From assembly GCA_963968595.1 (NCBI GenBank), contig CAXAHJ010000002.1:46828-110827 (forward strand): a stretch of DNA of 64,000 nt, given 5' to 3'. This stretch comes from GCA-2730975 sp937893275. Lineage in GTDB: Bacteria > Verrucomicrobiota > Verrucomicrobiia > Opitutales > Seribacteraceae. Each line of letters opens with the position of its first letter. Position 1 is the stretch's first letter. The notes under the pieces are model-generated. The model did not search any database. It was not told the DNA's origin and was given only the letters and a program-made list of their open reading frames with translations. Of this stretch, positions 35,226 through 43,021 are shown piece after piece. The position numbers were made by a program, and so were the translations under genes.

Positions 35226-35687
35226 ATGAATCCTATATTAGCATCCAGTTTAGTGACACTCGGTAAGGACTTTATTCAGTCGGCTTTTCGTGGAACTCCC
35301 GAAATCGAACCAGCTGACTCCAAGGCTTTCGACGGTATGCTGTCGAATGCGGAAAAGGTAAAAGGTTTACCTGAGGCGAGTCCGATGTTTGATCGTCTCG
35401 ACATCAAGAACGTCGAGGATGCAGGCGTAATCCGAAACCAATTAAAGACCGAATTGTTTGCCGATCCTGCAGTCTCAGCCTTTATGGCGAAGAATCCCGA
35501 CTCCCAGTTTTACGCGAGGCGTACTCCAGAAGGCAATTTGGTGCTGAGAGCAACTAGTGGGCAGAGCCTGACGCTTGCACCTGATTCAAGCGGGTCCCAA
35601 TTGCTCGGCGACTATTTGGATCTCTCCAACTTCCTTAGTCGTGACATTTCTCCGGATCGCCCCGGAGAAATCTTATTGAAGGGCTGA
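35226..35687 (+). CDS. Hypothetical protein upstream of HDOD gene
   Basis: A 153-residue soluble protein with no signal peptide, membrane segment or motif I recognise. Features: MNPILASSLVTLGKDFIQSAF at the N-terminus, an acidic middle and a C-terminal region with FYARRTPEGNLVLRATSGQSL, which looks like a small beta fold. It ends 21 bp before the HDOD gene and probably shares its transcript. Codon usage matches the neighbours. Unknown function; a link to signalling or envelope processes is only contextual. Confidence 0.6.
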   Translation: MNPILASSLVTLGKDFIQSAFRGTPEIEPADSKAFDGMLSNAEKVKGLPEASPMFDRLDIKNVEDAGVIRNQLKTELFADPAVSAFMAKNPDSQFYARRTPEGNLVLRATSGQSLTLAPDSSGSQLLGDYLDLSNFLSRDISPDRPGEILLKG

Positions 35688-35708
35688 TTTCTCTAGGTTT
35701 CGCCGGCG

Positions 35709-36653
35709 ATGGTCTCTTCCCAGGAAATCGCCTCTGCAAAGTCGGGCGGCAGTCCGCAAAGACCGGTTTCTGACTTCTTGGTCATAGAGAAGATCAACCA
35801 ATGTCCCAAGCTCGGTTCCCTCAGAAGTATCAACCAGACACTGAGTTCTCTTCTGAATTCAGAAGAAAGCTTTGTAGCCCAAATTGCAGAAGTCATTCGC
35901 TTGGACCCCTCGTTAACGACAAGAGTTCTGGATTTGGTTAATTCCATTTTCTTCGGGAACCCGGATGAGCAACAGGTAAAAGGTGTCGAGGAGGCGGCGC
36001 TTTTTCTCGGATTAAACCGGATTAGCGAGCTAATTATCGCTACACCGATCATTGAGGATATCGTAGACTTGGGAAAATCCGCAAAAAGCTTGGATTGGGT
36101 TGATTTCTGGAAGCACAGCATCGGCACTGCTATACTCACGCGGGAGATTTTAGTTATCGCAGACTTTGAATGCAAGGACGAGAGCGATTACGTGGCCGGC
36201 TTGCTTCACAACCTAGGGAAAATCATAATGGCCGTAACATTTCCCGACGAGTTCAGCCGAATTTACGAGCGATCCTACAAGGATGCGGCGGAATTCTGCG
36301 ATTCGGAGCGTTCACTCCTAGGCTGGGATCATGCCAAGATGGGGGCTTTTTACCTTTGGAATCATCATATTGCTCGCGAGATCGTCGAAACCGCTCAATG
36401 GCATAACGACCCGAATTCAGCTCCGCACCACCCCGAGCTTGCCGCAGCTGCTCAACTGGGAGACGTCTTAGTTCAGTCGGCGGGGATCTTCGGCATCGAA
36501 CGGAGCAAGCCCATACAACGCGAAAATTGGACGGATATTGCAGGCTGGGGCATTCTTTTCGGCGAAAAAAGCGAGAAAGAAACCGAACATCTACTCGTCG
36601 AACTAGAGCAAACCCTTGAACGGGTCGGCAATACCTTAAAAGGTATAATCTAA
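35709..36653 (+). CDS. HDOD domain signalling protein
   Basis: A 314-residue protein whose residues about 30-240 match the HDOD domain: CPKLGSLRSINQTLSSLL, EVIRLDPSLTTRVLDLVNS, VKGVEEAALFLGLNRISEL, HSIGTAILTREIL, VAGLLHNLGKIIM and LLGWDHAKMGAFYLWNHH. Several HD-domain His/Asp positions remain (HNLGK, HAKMG), which is common in HDOD proteins that are regulatory rather than enzymatic. HDOD proteins act in chemotaxis, motility or stress signalling in other bacteria. This gene is convergent with the MamK-like gene, 35 bp apart. Confidence 0.85.
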   Translation: MVSSQEIASAKSGGSPQRPVSDFLVIEKINQCPKLGSLRSINQTLSSLLNSEESFVAQIAEVIRLDPSLTTRVLDLVNSIFFGNPDEQQVKGVEEAALFLGLNRISELIIATPIIEDIVDLGKSAKSLDWVDFWKHSIGTAILTREILVIADFECKDESDYVAGLLHNLGKIIMAVTFPDEFSRIYERSYKDAAEFCDSERSLLGWDHAKMGAFYLWNHHIAREIVETAQWHNDPNSAPHHPELAAAAQLGDVLVQSAGIFGIERSKPIQRENWTDIAGWGILFGEKSEKETEHLLVELEQTLERVGNTLKGII

Positions 36654-36688
36654 TCAAATTGGAATTCGCCAATTCATGGGCGGCTTCG

Positions 36689-37846
36689 CTAGGGGCGAAT
36701 CCATTGATCGTCACGGGCTGCCTGAGCCACTTTCATTGCTCCAAGAGCCACGAAAGGCTTGCTTTCACGAGCGGCCACCGTGACCAAGGGATTTTCATAG
36801 CCGTCCTCGAGCAGTAGCTTTTGCAACTCTTGGGCAAAGTTGCGGATTCTACTCCCCCCACCGGTTAGGATAATATTCTGCAATAGCGAAAATACGGACC
36901 GTGAAGAAGCACTGGCTATGATTTTCCGAGTCGACTCCAAAGTTTCTCTCAATAGCTCGTTGCAAGCTTCGCCAACCGATTTGCCGATCTCGATTTTCCG
37001 GGGCTTACCTTCCACGGGAACCTTCACCCGGGCTCCGGACTCAATTTCCCCGACATAGGAGAATTCCTCCTTGAACTTGCGAATCATCGAAAGTGGCAAA
37101 TCCACCTCGGGATATGCTTCCCGAATCGACTTGTCCAAGATAGCATCTATCTCGTTACCGGCGAAAGGAATGCTTAACTGATCTTCGGGTTTTGGGAAAT
37201 ATCCCTGTACGATGCAAAAATCAGTCGTACCAGCGCCCACGTCGATAAAAAGCGAATTTGCCACGGGATCCTGATAGTCGGGATCGTTCAAACGACTTTC
37301 GTCTCGGTGCCCAAGGGCTGCCAAAAAGGGTTCTGGAATAAAAAGCACCCCATCGAATGCCCCCTTGGCAGCTTTTTTCAAATTGTCTTTGGCCGATGAA
37401 TCCGCCACTGCCGGAACACCGATTACCACGAGAACCTCCGAAATGCCTTCAGGGTCAACCTGAGTTCGGATGTGCTTTAAAAAAAGGTTTGCAGAATCCA
37501 CGTCGCTGACCACTCCGTCGGAGAGAGGGTGAGCGAGTCGAAGATGCAATTCATTGGCCAATGCGTCATCACCGAAAAGGGTGGAATTGTTGCCCGGAAG
37601 GATTCCGGAGAGTATCCCCTCCTCCGCATAACCGACTACCGAGGGAATGATCGTTGCTCCCGAGTCATCGGAATCAGGCTTAGGAAGTTTATTGACGTAG
37701 CAGGAAAAAAGGGTCCCCAGATCGAGACCGAGAGACATTTTCTTTTTGCCTTTGGGGGTTTTGGAGGTGGCAGTGGATTTAGTCTTGGGCACGGTTTTTT
37801 CCTCAGTGGTTGGAGATATAACGTCCATCGTCATTTGTTGAGCCAT
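36689..37846 (-). CDS. MamK-like bacterial actin
   Basis: A 385-residue actin-fold ATPase. Phosphate-1 loop LGLDLGTLFSCY is near residue 40, phosphate-2 FIDVGAGTTDFCIVQGYFP near 200, and adenosine motif NIILTGGGSRIRNF near 330. Beyond the common MreB/actin core it shows segments I associate with magnetosome MamK: SVVGYAEEGI, HPLSDGVVSDVD, VVIGVPAVA, KPEDQLSIPFAGNEIDAILD and KEEFSYVGE. MamK filaments position magnetosomes. The N-terminal 35 residues are a flexible Lys/Thr-rich tail absent from MreB. The gene is monocistronic or leads from the partner gene at 37954-38763; no other magnetosome genes are visible. Assignment as MamK-like is from sequence similarity alone. Confidence 0.8.
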   Translation of the reverse strand: MAQQMTMDVISPTTEEKTVPKTKSTATSKTPKGKKKMSLGLDLGTLFSCYVNKLPKPDSDDSGATIIPSVVGYAEEGILSGILPGNNSTLFGDDALANELHLRLAHPLSDGVVSDVDSANLFLKHIRTQVDPEGISEVLVVIGVPAVADSSAKDNLKKAAKGAFDGVLFIPEPFLAALGHRDESRLNDPDYQDPVANSLFIDVGAGTTDFCIVQGYFPKPEDQLSIPFAGNEIDAILDKSIREAYPEVDLPLSMIRKFKEEFSYVGEIESGARVKVPVEGKPRKIEIGKSVGEACNELLRETLESTRKIIASASSRSVFSLLQNIILTGGGSRIRNFAQELQKLLLEDGYENPLVTVAARESKPFVALGAMKVAQAARDDQWIRP

Positions 37847-37953
37847 TTTTCGCTAACTTTTGAAACATTGGGATGCTGATAGGCTTGCGAAACAACAGTT
37901 CTTGGCAACGAAAACTTGAGGACGTGAATAACTTTTGCCTCCCTTTCATTGTG

Positions 37954-38763
37954 TTACTCTTCTTGAGCAAGCAATTCGTCGATCATTCCCTCGATGTCGT
38001 CGAAACGAATACCTCGCGGAGTTACAGGCGGGGTTTCGGCGATAGTCTCAGTTTCAGAATCGGTTTCTGGTTCCGGCTCCTTTTTCGGCTTTGCCGTTGA
38101 GACAGGTTCTGGTTCAGGTTCCGCCTCCAGTTCCAGTTCCGGTTCCGGGTCGGGCGTGAGCGGGAGTTCAGCCACCGGTGCCGATTCCAGGTCATCTTGG
38201 GGCTCGGGTTCGGAAGGTTTGGTTTCAGGATCGGGGGTTACTGCGACTGGAGTGAGCTCAGGTACGGGTTCTTCCTTAGCGTCAATATTCGGCGTTGGAG
38301 TTTCGGGCCCTTGCGTTGTCGCCTCTTCTTCAATTGGAGGCGATTCGAGCACGGGAACGGCCTGTGTGATCTGAGTTTTGGTTGGGAATGCATCGATTCT
38401 CTGAGAGAAATTCGCGAGGGCTTCGTCAATTTTATTAGATACCGCAACCAGTTCTGCCCTAGCTTTTTTTACTTCTTGGGATACGTGATCGGCGACCTTG
38501 GTCTCGAATCTCGCCGCAAAAAGGTCAAAGGCTACCGCCAATTCGTCGGCGCGCCCGGACTCATCGTCAAAAACCTCTTTGAGCTTGGCTTTCTTTTCAG
38601 GTGCTTCGAGAGACGATGTCTTGGCCCAACCCACCACTAGTCCGGGAATTTCATCCCTTAGCACAGCTATCGCGCCTTCCTCGTCACCTACTAAACGTCT
38701 GACGCAGGCTCTGCGAAATCCTGCCCTAAGGGCTTCCCATGGACTTGGTGGAGGAGGTGGCAC
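37954..38763 (-). CDS. Acidic Pro/Glu-rich protein, possible actin partner
   Basis: A 269-residue protein immediately upstream of the MamK-like gene on the same strand, 107 bp away. Residues 1-125 are helical (ALRAGFRRACVRRLVGDEEG, LFAARFETKVADHVSQEVKK, SNKIDEALANFSQRID), giving a possible coiled-coil head. Residues about 140-245 are a Glu/Pro/Thr linker of short repeats (EPEPQDDLESAP, PEPELELEAEPEPEP). The C-terminal tip is GIRFDDIEGMIDELLAQEE, a compact conserved-looking peptide of the sort that docks on cytoskeletal filaments. The start is GTG 38763. No family recognised; a MamK adaptor role is inferred from position and architecture only. Confidence 0.6.
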   Translation of the reverse strand: MPPPPPSPWEALRAGFRRACVRRLVGDEEGAIAVLRDEIPGLVVGWAKTSSLEAPEKKAKLKEVFDDESGRADELAVAFDLFAARFETKVADHVSQEVKKARAELVAVSNKIDEALANFSQRIDAFPTKTQITQAVPVLESPPIEEEATTQGPETPTPNIDAKEEPVPELTPVAVTPDPETKPSEPEPQDDLESAPVAELPLTPDPEPELELEAEPEPEPVSTAKPKKEPEPETDSETETIAETPPVTPRGIRFDDIEGMIDELLAQEE

Positions 38764-38864
38764 GAGGTGGAACTATACGAAATATAAAACGATTGCCCTA
38801 CCCTTACCCTCGGTCTGCGCCAATCCTTTTCCGCTGTTTCTTTACCTTAGTTAACAAGAATCAC

Positions 38865-39653
38865 TTATAGAACAGCTTTTATTTGGTCTTCGGACAGGTC
38901 CATTTTCTCGAGGCAAAACATTTCCATATCCGCCGCGATGGGGGCATTGAAAGAAGTTGCCCCATCTTTCATGCCGAAAGACGATGAATGCAGGGCTTGC
39001 CGGTGCATAGCAAGTGCGCCGGCTAACTCATTTGTCCAACCATTTTGGCAGAATTCCAGATATAGGTTTTCGTCATCGCCGTACAGCTTGTCCCCCACTA
39101 GGGGATGCCCGATATGTTGAGCATGAACACGGATCTGGTGTTTTCTGCCAGTTTGGGTCGTAACGGATGCCAATGTATGGCCTTTGCCAGCGGTTAGAGG
39201 AAGAAAGCAAGTTTTGGCGAGTTTTGACTTCCGCGAGGGTTGCGTCACGCGCTGTTTCACAAAGACAGGGCTCTCGGGGTCGTTTCCTATATGAGTTTCC
39301 ACTTCTTTAAGGTTTTTCAGTTCCCCCTTCAATATTGCCAAGTAACTTCGATGGACTTGTCTTTTTTCGACGGCCATTTGCCAAGTTTTTCCCGCCTCGG
39401 GATTTTTACCGAGAAGAACTACGCCGCTCGTTTCCCTGTCCAACCTTCCCGCCAAGTACAGTCGGTCTGCTCCCGTGTATTCTCGCCCCGCGCCAACCAA
39501 ACTGGACCAAGGCCCGTTTTTCGAAGGATGGCAAACTAGCCAACCCGGCTTGTTCACTACCAGTAAATCTTGGTCTTCGAATAGAATCCAGCTAGGGAAT
39601 TCCTCGGGCGATACAAGTGGTGATCGTTCTTCAATTCGAGACTTTTCATCCAT
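38865..39653 (-). CDS. RluA-family RNA pseudouridine synthase
   Basis: A 262-residue pseudouridine synthase. The catalytic motif is GRLDRETSGVVLLGKN near residue 70-85 with the Asp at its fourth position, preceded by DLLVVNKPGWLVCHPS and followed by TTQTGRKHQIRVHAQHIGHP and VGDKLYGDDE. No S4 domain. It belongs to the same family as the gene at 19464, but the two are only distantly alike. Target uridine unknown. It is transcribed away from the ribosome hibernation factor gene, separated by a 326-bp AT-rich gap. Confidence 0.9.
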   Translation of the reverse strand: MDEKSRIEERSPLVSPEEFPSWILFEDQDLLVVNKPGWLVCHPSKNGPWSSLVGAGREYTGADRLYLAGRLDRETSGVVLLGKNPEAGKTWQMAVEKRQVHRSYLAILKGELKNLKEVETHIGNDPESPVFVKQRVTQPSRKSKLAKTCFLPLTAGKGHTLASVTTQTGRKHQIRVHAQHIGHPLVGDKLYGDDENLYLEFCQNGWTNELAGALAMHRQALHSSSFGMKDGATSFNAPIAADMEMFCLEKMDLSEDQIKAVL

Positions 39654-39979
39654 AACTCAAGCAAGCAAATTTCCACTCAGTCGATTTCAAATATTTTTAT
39701 ATAAATTCCTTTTGTTCTTTCCTTGCAACAAATCCTTCGACTATAAAAAACGAATCTACAAAGATTTTTTTTACAAAAATTGGAAACTTTCTCGAAACCG
39801 TGCTTTATTAAGAAATATCGATACACGGTTTATGCTTTCCAATTTAAGATCTTCAGAGAGATCAAATACAGCTTGTCAGGAGTCACCCATCCTCCTCATG
39901 GCGACTTTACTTCGAGTTTTTCGCATATCTTCATGCATGGCTCGATTAACCATAAATCCGAAAGAATACTAGATTGCGT
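39654..39979. other. AT-rich intergenic region without a recognised gene
   Basis: 326 bp between the rluA-like gene and hpf-like gene, divergent to each. It is AT-rich with an A/T run around 39736-39780 (CTATAAAAAACG, GATTTTTTTTACAAAAATTGG) and contains no credible coding frame or tRNA. It probably holds both promoters; TATAAA at 39741 may be a -10 element, without a convincing -35. Confidence 0.6.
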
Positions 39980-40330
39980 ATGAATCAAAATGTCATCCTC
40001 TCCGGACTACACCTCGAACTCACCGATGCCTTGAAACGTATCGTTCACGAAAAGACCGAAAGGCTTTTCAAGCATGAGGACACTATCATACGTGTCCGAA
40101 TTGAACTCGAGCACGCGTCTTGCTCGGCCACGAGAAGCAACGAATACGTGGCCAAGGGACACCTAGAACTCAAGGGACAGACCATTACTATTTCCTCCGC
40201 CAGCAACGATCTCTACAAATCGATCGACGATCTGGTCAACAAACTCGACAGAGGCTTACGTCGCCGCTCTCGCCTAAACAAGGTGAAGCGAAAGCAAAGC
40301 TCCATTTCCGACGATCGTTTTGCGGCATAA
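39980..40330 (+). CDS. hpf: Ribosome hibernation promoting factor (HPF/RaiA family), short form
   Basis: A 116-residue protein covering only the N-terminal ribosome-binding domain. Landmarks: VILSGLHLELTDALKRIVHEKTERL, EDTIIRVRIELEHA, YVAKGHLELKGQTITI and DLYKSIDDLVNKLDRGLRR, closely matching short HPF/YhbH. It binds the 30S A/P sites in stationary phase, blocking translation. I chose ATG 39980 (MNQNVI) over TTG 39974, as HPF proteins start just before the first strand. No Shine-Dalgarno motif is evident. A strong terminator follows. Confidence 0.88.
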   Translation: MNQNVILSGLHLELTDALKRIVHEKTERLFKHEDTIIRVRIELEHASCSATRSNEYVAKGHLELKGQTITISSASNDLYKSIDDLVNKLDRGLRRRSRLNKVKRKQSSISDDRFAA

Positions 40331-40361
40331 AAGGACTGGTTCTTATACTTTTCTCTTTTTT

Positions 40362-40393
40362 GAAGGCTCCTCTGCAGAGGAGCCTTCTTTTTG
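40362..40393 (+). terminator. Rho-independent terminator after hpf
   Basis: GAAGGCTCCTCTG and its exact inverted copy CAGAGGAGCCTTC (40362-40387) form a 13-bp perfect stem, flanked downstream by TTTTT. It is 32 bp after the hpf stop. The 180 bases between it and the next gene start at 40576 hold no gene. Confidence 0.93.
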
Positions 40394-40575
40394 TCAGCAA
40401 ACCCGAAAGAAATCTAATTTAAGTACACTAAACAGATTTTGAAGAAGCACGCGTTGTTGAAGATAATTCGGCGATAATGTAACCTTTGGCCATTCTCGGG
40501 GGTATTTAGGGCAAAGGACATTCTCTGGATTGTCCGTATCGTTTTACCAAAATCTCAACCCAAAGACTTCACTCA

Positions 40576-41532
40576 ATGAAAATTCGCATCCTGTCCATTC
40601 TTTCACTCATCACTCTTTCGGGAGGGCATTTGAGTGCTGCTCCACTAGAGCTCGACAATGTTTCCGCTCAAGCGAACTGGATGATTCACGTCGACTTTGA
40701 AGGTCTGCTAAAAACCGAGGTTGGGCAATTCCTACTTGCCGAAATCAAGAAGCAGCCCAACGCCCAACGCCAGTTGGCGGGAATCAAAGCCGCCTTTGGG
40801 TTGGATATTGAGGGATTGGGAAATTTGACGGCTTTTGGTCGGGGTGAAAATGAAAAAGGAATCGCGATCGCCTCGGGAGGTTTCAACGCAAAACAGCTCG
40901 AAGGCTTTATTGCTCTAAACGAAAAAATAGAAACCTCAACCCATGCCGGCAAAACGATCTATTACGAAAAGCAAAAGGCTTTTGCCATTATTGACGAAAA
41001 AACTGTAGTTGCCGGCACAGGTGCGGATTACGTCAAACACGGCATCGACGTTGTGGAAGGGAAGGAACCTTCACGAGACCCTGACAAACTACTCAACGAA
41101 CTCGCCAAGGCCATACCGTATCCCGTTGCGCTAGGTATCGCCAACTTAAAAGGGATCATGAAATTCAATCCACCGAAGAAAGCACCCGAGGCCGCGATGC
41201 TGAAGAAGGCCAGTGCCATTGGTCTGGCCATCGGAGAAGTCGATGGAGAAGTGCGAGTCGCCGCCGTGATGAAAGCCGCAGACGAGGCAACCGCCGGTCA
41301 TCTTGAGAACGTTCTCCGCGGAGCCGCCAGTCTCATGACTCTCGGGGCCGATCTCGATCCCAAAGTGGCCGAACTTGCCACCGCCATCAAAACACACGTT
41401 TCACGAGAAGGAAGCCATGTTCGGATTTATCTTGGCGTTTCCGCCGATTTGGTGAAGGAAGCAATGGCGAAGGAAATGGCCAAGAAAAAAGCTCAAGAAG
41501 GGAATGATAGCGACGACGCTAGCGAAAAATAA
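40576..41532 (+). CDS. Exported protein of unknown function, sigma-factor operon
   Basis: A 318-residue protein with a signal peptide (about 1-21, LSAAPLE). The mature domain starts with ANWMIHVDFEGLLKTEVGQF, and contains GENEKGIAIASGGFNAKQLEG and VVAGTGADYVKHGIDVVEGK, a pattern common in PVC exported proteins of unknown function, distantly like DUF3352. The last 30 residues are Lys/Ala-rich and probably flexible. Its 3' end overlaps the ECF sigma gene by 29 bp, so expression is coupled. A role in sensing or as a regulon member is contextual only. Confidence 0.72.
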   Translation: MKIRILSILSLITLSGGHLSAAPLELDNVSAQANWMIHVDFEGLLKTEVGQFLLAEIKKQPNAQRQLAGIKAAFGLDIEGLGNLTAFGRGENEKGIAIASGGFNAKQLEGFIALNEKIETSTHAGKTIYYEKQKAFAIIDEKTVVAGTGADYVKHGIDVVEGKEPSRDPDKLLNELAKAIPYPVALGIANLKGIMKFNPPKKAPEAAMLKKASAIGLAIGEVDGEVRVAAVMKAADEATAGHLENVLRGAASLMTLGADLDPKVAELATAIKTHVSREGSHVRIYLGVSADLVKEAMAKEMAKKKAQEGNDSDDASEK

Positions 41533-42136
41533 TCTGCAAGCCTCCCTTTGCCAAGAATCCCCAGGCAAGCTTTCATCGAGTGCTTCCTTGCCCAAGACTG
41601 ACGAGGAACTTGCCCGAAAGGCAGCTGCGGGAGACCTAGACGCCTTTGAAGCACTTGTGCGTAGACGGCGCCAAGGGCTAGTTCACTTTCTTGCCTCATT
41701 TTCCCAAAGTGCCTCCGATGCGGAAGATCTTGCTCAGGAAACATTCCTGCGAGCCTATCGAAACCTGTCTCGTTACGATCCCCGAAAACCTTTCCTTACT
41801 TGGCTATACGTCATCGCTCGTCGCTTGGCCATCAACTTCAAGAGAAATCGATTGCGGCGAGGGGAAAGCCCCCTTCCCGAAGCAGGAACGGAGATCCCAG
41901 GGATTGAAGGTGCGCCCTTTTCCGATTTCGACTCCTTGTGGGTGAGTGCCTCGAAACTGCTGTCTCCCGATGCCTTCATGGCTCTCCGGCTTCATTACGG
42001 GGAAAGCATGCCGGTGAAAGAGATCGCTGAAGTCCTTGGGAAAAGCACAACCGGAACAAAAGTACTGCTCTTTCGCGCTCGTCGAAGTTTAGCCGATAAA
42101 ATGGACCCTCAAACCTATGAACCGATCAACCCGTAA
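41504..42136 (+). CDS. ECF RNA polymerase sigma factor
   Basis: A 210-residue sigma-70 family protein. Region 2 is LVRRRRQGLVHFLASF to DAEDLAQETFLRAYRNLS, then FLTWLYVIARRLAINFKRNR (the -10-binding part), and region 4 is ALRLHYGESMPVKEIAEVL with KVLLFRARRSLADKM. A short regions 2-4 linker (about 35 residues) and the absence of regions 1 and 3 mark an ECF type. The start at ATG 41504 lies inside the upstream gene; TTG 41588 is an alternative. The neighbour at 42152 looks like its anti-sigma factor. Likely regulates envelope or nutrient genes. Confidence 0.9.
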   Translation: MIATTLAKNNLQASLCQESPGKLSSSASLPKTDEELARKAAAGDLDAFEALVRRRRQGLVHFLASFSQSASDAEDLAQETFLRAYRNLSRYDPRKPFLTWLYVIARRLAINFKRNRLRRGESPLPEAGTEIPGIEGAPFSDFDSLWVSASKLLSPDAFMALRLHYGESMPVKEIAEVLGKSTTGTKVLLFRARRSLADKMDPQTYEPINP

Positions 42137-42151
42137 CATACAGTCAGCGCC

Positions 42152-42805
42152 ATGATCGCCAAACTTCTCGCACTCTGTCAAAACCGTCCTGCCACTCGGA
42201 GGGAAGAACTTATGGTCGAAGCTCTTCGCCGCGAGACTCGCTCCGAGCATCACGGCTCCACGGTCGGCGCTACCGACGATGAACAAGTCCGGGAAATCAT
42301 GTGTGCCATTGCCGCCTCCCCCCCTGAAACTGACTCGCAACAGTCTCCCTCGACAGGTTACTTGATACCGGTTTTCGGTTCTCTTTCTGCAATGGCCTTG
42401 GTACTTTTCGTTTTCATATCCTTGAGCGAGAAGGATAAGCTGGTTTCTCCGATTCACGAACAAACCAACCACATCAAGTCGCCGAAAATCGAAACATTTC
42501 CACTCAATCATTTTCCAGAACGCTTGCCCGAGAAATCGCTCAATGTTCTGGGCGAAGTAGCTTACGCCTCTCCCCTCGCGGTAGAGACAACTCGCCTTAA
42601 ACGAGATATCCGGCGAGGAACCGATTCCTTGTTGGCGATCGTCCTGCCATGGGGCGATCTCGTCAACCGCACCCCTACCCTAACCCTTCCGGTTTTCCCG
42701 CCCTTGCCCCAAACTCCCTACCAAACCGAACTCGACAACCTCCGTCGAGACACCATGAAAGCACTCGATTTCATAGAAGGAACACTTTCAGTTTTCAATG
42801 GATAG
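42152..42805 (+). CDS. Probable anti-sigma factor, single-pass membrane protein
   Basis: A 217-residue protein, 15 bp after the sigma factor. The N-terminal 65 residues are cytosolic (ALCQNRPATRREELMVEALR), followed by one transmembrane helix (VFGSLSAMALVLFVFISL, near 71-88) and a periplasmic tail of about 125 residues with Pro-rich (TPTLTLPVFPPLPQTPYQ) and charged parts. A cytosolic domain before a single helix and position after an ECF gene fit an anti-sigma factor, though the ZAS His/Cys motif is absent. No family matched with certainty. Confidence 0.68.
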   Translation: MIAKLLALCQNRPATRREELMVEALRRETRSEHHGSTVGATDDEQVREIMCAIAASPPETDSQQSPSTGYLIPVFGSLSAMALVLFVFISLSEKDKLVSPIHEQTNHIKSPKIETFPLNHFPERLPEKSLNVLGEVAYASPLAVETTRLKRDIRRGTDSLLAIVLPWGDLVNRTPTLTLPVFPPLPQTPYQTELDNLRRDTMKALDFIEGTLSVFNG

Positions 42806-43021
42806 CTTGGTCGTCATTCATCCATTCGAGATGAAGGAAAGACTGCCCAAGGATTGATGCACGTCGATATGTTAATCGGGCGAAAGAGTGTAGGAAAAAT
42901 ATTACTGGAGGTTACGAAAAGAGTTTGCGCAAGAGAGCCGAAAGGCTTTTCGATAAGATTTTGTCGAAGCCTGGAAGACAGGTTGATGCTCAGTGCAGGC
43001 AAAATTACATCGGACTTGAAA

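Noticed and set aside
37994..38374. Ser/Gly-rich frame on the + strand (SGSGSGVSG...)
   Set aside because: Antisense of the Glu/Pro linker in the 37954-38763 protein; the repetitive composition is a mirror of GAG/CCG-type codons.
36689..38763. Magnetosome gene cluster
   Set aside because: Only a MamK-like actin and an acidic protein are present; no mamB/M/E/O/Q/I or other magnetosome genes are in the window.
39654..39979. Open frame of 165 codons spanning 39475-39972
   Set aside because: Crosses the start of the rluA-like gene antisense, and the composition of the intergenic half (Phe/Lys/Ser-rich from AT bias) is not protein-like.
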